Shown here piece after piece: positions 61,653 to 64,000 of a stretch of DNA of 64,000 nucleotides. The number at the start of each line of letters is the position of its first letter. Within the stretch, counting starts at the first letter, position 1. Source of the stretch: Metasolibacillus fluoroglycofenilyticus (GTDB taxonomy: Bacteria > Bacillota > Bacilli > Bacillales_A > Planococcaceae); the NCBI RefSeq assembly GCF_003049645.1, contig NZ_PYWK01000001.1, positions 1,333,487-1,397,486 of the forward strand. The letters are read 5' to 3'. The position numbers were made by a program, and so were the translations under genes. Under the pieces are notes generated by a model. The model was not told the origin of the DNA, did no database searches, and saw only the letters and a list, made by a program, of their open reading frames with translations.

Positions 61653-62185
61653 AGGTAAAGCGTAGAACAGTTTGGTTTTTAACACTTTTTAGTTTAGCGG
61701 CAGTTATTGCTGTTTATTATGTATTTGAAAATGATAGAAATCTAAATTTGATGGCGATTTTCTCAGATAGCACAATGCAGGAAACGACATTAACTGGTTT
61801 ACAAGAAGAAACGAGAGCGGTACAATCTGAAAGCTATTTATTTGAGCAAATGCGGATGGAAGTAGACCATGAGCGCAGTCAATTACGAGAGCAATACACG
61901 CAGAAAATTGCCTCAGATCAATATACGGCAGAGGAAAAAAATGAAGCATATAATGAAATGAATGCATTAATCAAGCAGGAATCGGCTGAGGCAATGCTTG
62001 AAATGCTAATAAAATCATTAGGCTACTCTGATGCTTTCGTTCGTGTAGAGGATGAGAAAGTAGCAGTAACCGTCATGTCAGATGAAATTTCCAAAGAGGA
62101 AGCGAATGAGATTATTTATATCGTCATGTCTGAGCAAGGTGAAGGCGTACAAGTAACAGTAAACGTGCAATCAAATTATTATTGA
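61649..62185 (+). CDS. spoIIIAH: Stage III sporulation protein AH
   Basis: 178 residues. Membrane helix (TVWFLTLFSLAAVIAVYYVF), coiled linker and the ring domain (SAEAMLEMLIKSLGYSDAFVRVEDEKVAVTV...ANEIIYIVMSEQ). AH binds SpoIIQ of the forespore to form the feeding-tube channel. Confidence 0.9.
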   Translation: MKVKRRTVWFLTLFSLAAVIAVYYVFENDRNLNLMAIFSDSTMQETTLTGLQEETRAVQSESYLFEQMRMEVDHERSQLREQYTQKIASDQYTAEEKNEAYNEMNALIKQESAEAMLEMLIKSLGYSDAFVRVEDEKVAVTVMSDEISKEEANEIIYIVMSEQGEGVQVTVNVQSNYY

Positions 62186-62470
62186 AATAATAATGTTTAT
62201 GTGAGGTTTTTTTTAGGCGCTTTTCATAGAAGCGGCTTAATAAAAGCTTCACTTTTATTTTTTAGTTTGCATTATTTAGTCATTAGTCATTTGATGTCTT
62301 ACAACTACTATAGTAGAAAAATAATTGTCAGAAAAAACAGTAATTTTGTCTTAGATGTGCTGTGTTACGCTAGTTTCTTGGAAATTTACAAATAACTATT
62401 TCAAAATGTCCTAATAAATTATAAAATAGTTATCGTAGTTATAATATTAAGCAATAAGGGAGAGTTTATA

Positions 62471-62965
62471 ATGTTCAAAATTCAAGAGATTCGCGAAATT
62501 ATTAAACTAGTAGATGCTTCATCAATTGACGAGTTCGTATATGAAGAAAACGGAGCAAAAGTAAAACTAAAGAAAAAAGGCAATGTAACAGAAGTTATCG
62601 CACCGAAAGAAGTAGTTGCAGCTGTAGCACCAGCAGCACCAGTTGTAGAGGCGGCACCAGCACCTGTAGCAACTCCAGCAGCATCAGCGCCTGTTGAAAA
62701 AGCACCTGTAAAGGAAGATACTGAGCTACACAAAATTACTTCACCGATGGTTGGTACGTTCTATCAAGCGCCAAATCCAGAAGCAGCGCCATATGTAAAA
62801 GTAGGGGATAAAGTAGGCGAAGAGTCAATCGTATGTATCGTTGAAGCGATGAAATTATTCAACGAAATCGAAGCTGAAGTGAAGGGCGAAATTGTTGAAA
62901 TTCTTGTAAAAGATGGCCAGTTAGTTGAATATGGTCAACCATTGTTCTTAGTAAAAGCTGAATAA
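62471..62965 (+). CDS. accB: Acetyl-CoA carboxylase biotin carboxyl carrier protein
   Basis: 164 residues: N-terminal helix, Ala/Pro/Val linker (about 60-85) and the biotinyl domain with [10 protein letters not shown], where the Lys is biotinylated. First step of fatty acid synthesis. The 285-bp gap upstream shows no clear gene; a FapR box was not found by eye. Confidence 0.97.
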   Translation: MFKIQEIREIIKLVDASSIDEFVYEENGAKVKLKKKGNVTEVIAPKEVVAAVAPAAPVVEAAPAPVATPAASAPVEKAPVKEDTELHKITSPMVGTFYQAPNPEAAPYVKVGDKVGEESIVCIVEAMKLFNEIEAEVKGEIVEILVKDGQLVEYGQPLFLVKAE

Positions 62966-62979
62966 GAGGGGTGCTTTTC

Positions 62980-64000
62980 ATGAAAAAAGTATTAATTGCC
63001 AATCGTGGCGAAATTGCAGTGCGTATTATTCGTGCATGTAAAGAGTTAGGTATTGAAACAGTTGCGGTTTATTCTGAGGCTGACGCAGAGGCGTTACATG
63101 TGAAGCTAGCGGACGAAGCATATTGCATTGGTCCACGTTTATCTAAAGATTCTTATTTGAGCTTCCCGGCAATACTTGGCGTAGCGCAAAAAACAGGTGC
63201 AGATGGCATCCATCCAGGCTACGGCTTCGTAGCGGAAAATGCCGATTTCGCAGAAGCATGTGAAAATGCAGGCATTAAATTTATTGGTCCATCTTCTGAT
63301 TCAATTAAAATTATGGGTATTAAAGATGTGGCACGTGCAACGATGGAGAAGGCTGATGTACCACTTGTACCGGGAACAGGTATCGTACCAGATATCGAAA
63401 CAGGTAAGGAATGGGCTGCTAAAATCGGCTATCCTGTTATTATTAAAGCAACAGCAGGTGGTGGCGGTAAAGGTATTCGCGTCGCTCGCACAGAGGAAGA
63501 GCTTGTAAAAGGAATTGATATTACACAAAAAGAGGCTGCTGCAGCATTCGGCAACCCAGGTGTTTATTTAGAGAAATTTATTGAATATTTCCGCCACTGT
63601 GAAATTCAAGTGTTAGCGGACGGACATGGCAACGTGGTGCACTTAGGCGAGCGTGATTGCACTGTGCAACGCCGCATGCAAAAACTAGTAGAAGAAGCGC
63701 CATCACCAGCATTATCTGAGGAACGCCGCGCAGAAATGGGTGAAGCAGCGGTCAAAGCAGCAAAAGCATGTAACTATGAGGGCGCAGGCACAATCGAATT
63801 TATTTACGATTACCAAGCAGATAAATTCTATTTCATGGAAATGAACACGCGTATTCAAGTAGAGCACCCAGTAACAGAAATGATTACAGGTGTTGACCTT
63901 GTTCAACAACAACTAAAAATTGCCGCTGGTGAGAAATTGCCGTTCAAACAAGAGGATATCAAAATTAATGGTTGGTCAATTGAATGCCGTATCAATGCTG
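62980..64000 (+). CDS. accC: Biotin carboxylase (partial, runs off right edge)
   Basis: 340 codons from ATG 62,980 (RBS AGAGGGGTG) to the window end without a stop. [23 protein letters not shown] start, ATP-grasp [16 protein letters not shown]-like [24 protein letters not shown], and the [14 protein letters not shown] signature. Carboxylates AccB biotin. About three quarters of the usual 450 residues is present. Confidence 0.97.
   Translation, partial: MKKVLIANRGEIAVRIIRACKELGIETVAVYSEADAEALHVKLADEAYCIGPRLSKDSYLSFPAILGVAQKTGADGIHPGYGFVAENADFAEACENAGIKFIGPSSDSIKIMGIKDVARATMEKADVPLVPGTGIVPDIETGKEWAAKIGYPVIIKATAGGGGKGIRVARTEEELVKGIDITQKEAAAAFGNPGVYLEKFIEYFRHCEIQVLADGHGNVVHLGERDCTVQRRMQKLVEEAPSPALSEERRAEMGEAAVKAAKACNYEGAGTIEFIYDYQADKFYFMEMNTRIQVEHPVTEMITGVDLVQQQLKIAAGEKLPFKQEDIKINGWSIECRINA

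Noticed and set aside
62201-62395. 64-codon ORF before accB
   Set aside because: No ribosome site, low-complexity AT-rich translation, in the leader region of accB.
63239-63528. ORFs on both strands inside accC
   Set aside because: Shadows of the biotin carboxylase frame, which is intact.

Overview
The window looks like the chromosome of a low-GC, spore-forming Firmicute close to Lysinibacillus/Solibacillus (Bacillaceae/Planococcaceae). This rests on gene content (spoIIIA operon, comG operon, LtaS, tandem glycine riboswitch) and on gene order from about 31.3 kb rightwards, which follows the B. subtilis yqgQ-yqgX-yqgY-comG-aroK-gcvT-gcvPA-gcvPB-yqhL-lipM-yqhQ-yqhR-aroQ-yqhT-efp-spoIIIA-accB-accC block. 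The species call is an inference.

Region 1 (1-20.2 kb) is the unusual part: one long co-directional cluster that reads as a contractile injection system (CIS) of a Gram-positive cell. It encodes a sheath protein that looks like TssB fused to TssC, an Hcp-like tube protein, two VgrG/GPD-type spike proteins, a DUF4280 PAAR-like tip, a pentapeptide protein, a DcrB/EagR-like protein and three candidate baseplate proteins. Interleaved is a phospho-threonine module (Hanks kinase, two FHA proteins, a PP2C phosphatase, a membrane-anchored PP2C-like protein with altered motifs and TPR-like repeats) and a chaperone pair (J-domain protein, giant SAP-Hsp70-like ATPase). No ClpV, TssJLM, AAA+ loader or obvious tape measure is visible.

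Region 2 (20.2-26.5 kb) is the effector end: a PT-TG pre-toxin polymorphic toxin directly behind the second VgrG, its putative immunity gene, then an array of displaced or decayed cassettes (an IS21-like fragment, a frameshifted toxin tail with a CdiI-like immunity gene, an orphan second toxin tip with a nucleotidyltransferase-like domain and its immunity gene, and a broken third toxin). A 535-bp gapless repeat, 236 bp of it perfectly identical, joins the active and orphan toxins and would allow tip exchange by recombination.

Region 3 (26.6-36 kb) holds household genes: UMF1 transporter, alkaline-phosphatase-like enzyme, glutathione peroxidase, SwrB-like and MltG-like membrane proteins, L33, 5-FTHF cyclo-ligase, YqgQ, lipoteichoic acid synthase, YqgX and YqgY. 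Region 4 (36.5-40.8 kb) is the comG pseudopilus operon plus aroK. Region 5 (40.9-45.2 kb) is the riboswitch-controlled glycine cleavage operon. Region 6 (45.4-59 kb) has yqhL, a GldA-type dehydrogenase, a Mn/Zn ABC transporter, lipM, transporters, yqhQ/yqhR, aroQ, a Xaa-Pro peptidase, efp and a FabK/nitronate monooxygenase-like enzyme. Region 7 (59.5-64 kb) is a strikingly reduced spoIIIA operon (no AA or AB, very short AF) followed by accB and a partial accC. Several families of short intergenic repeats (MITE-like pairs, structured elements, tandem 13-mers) are scattered between genes.
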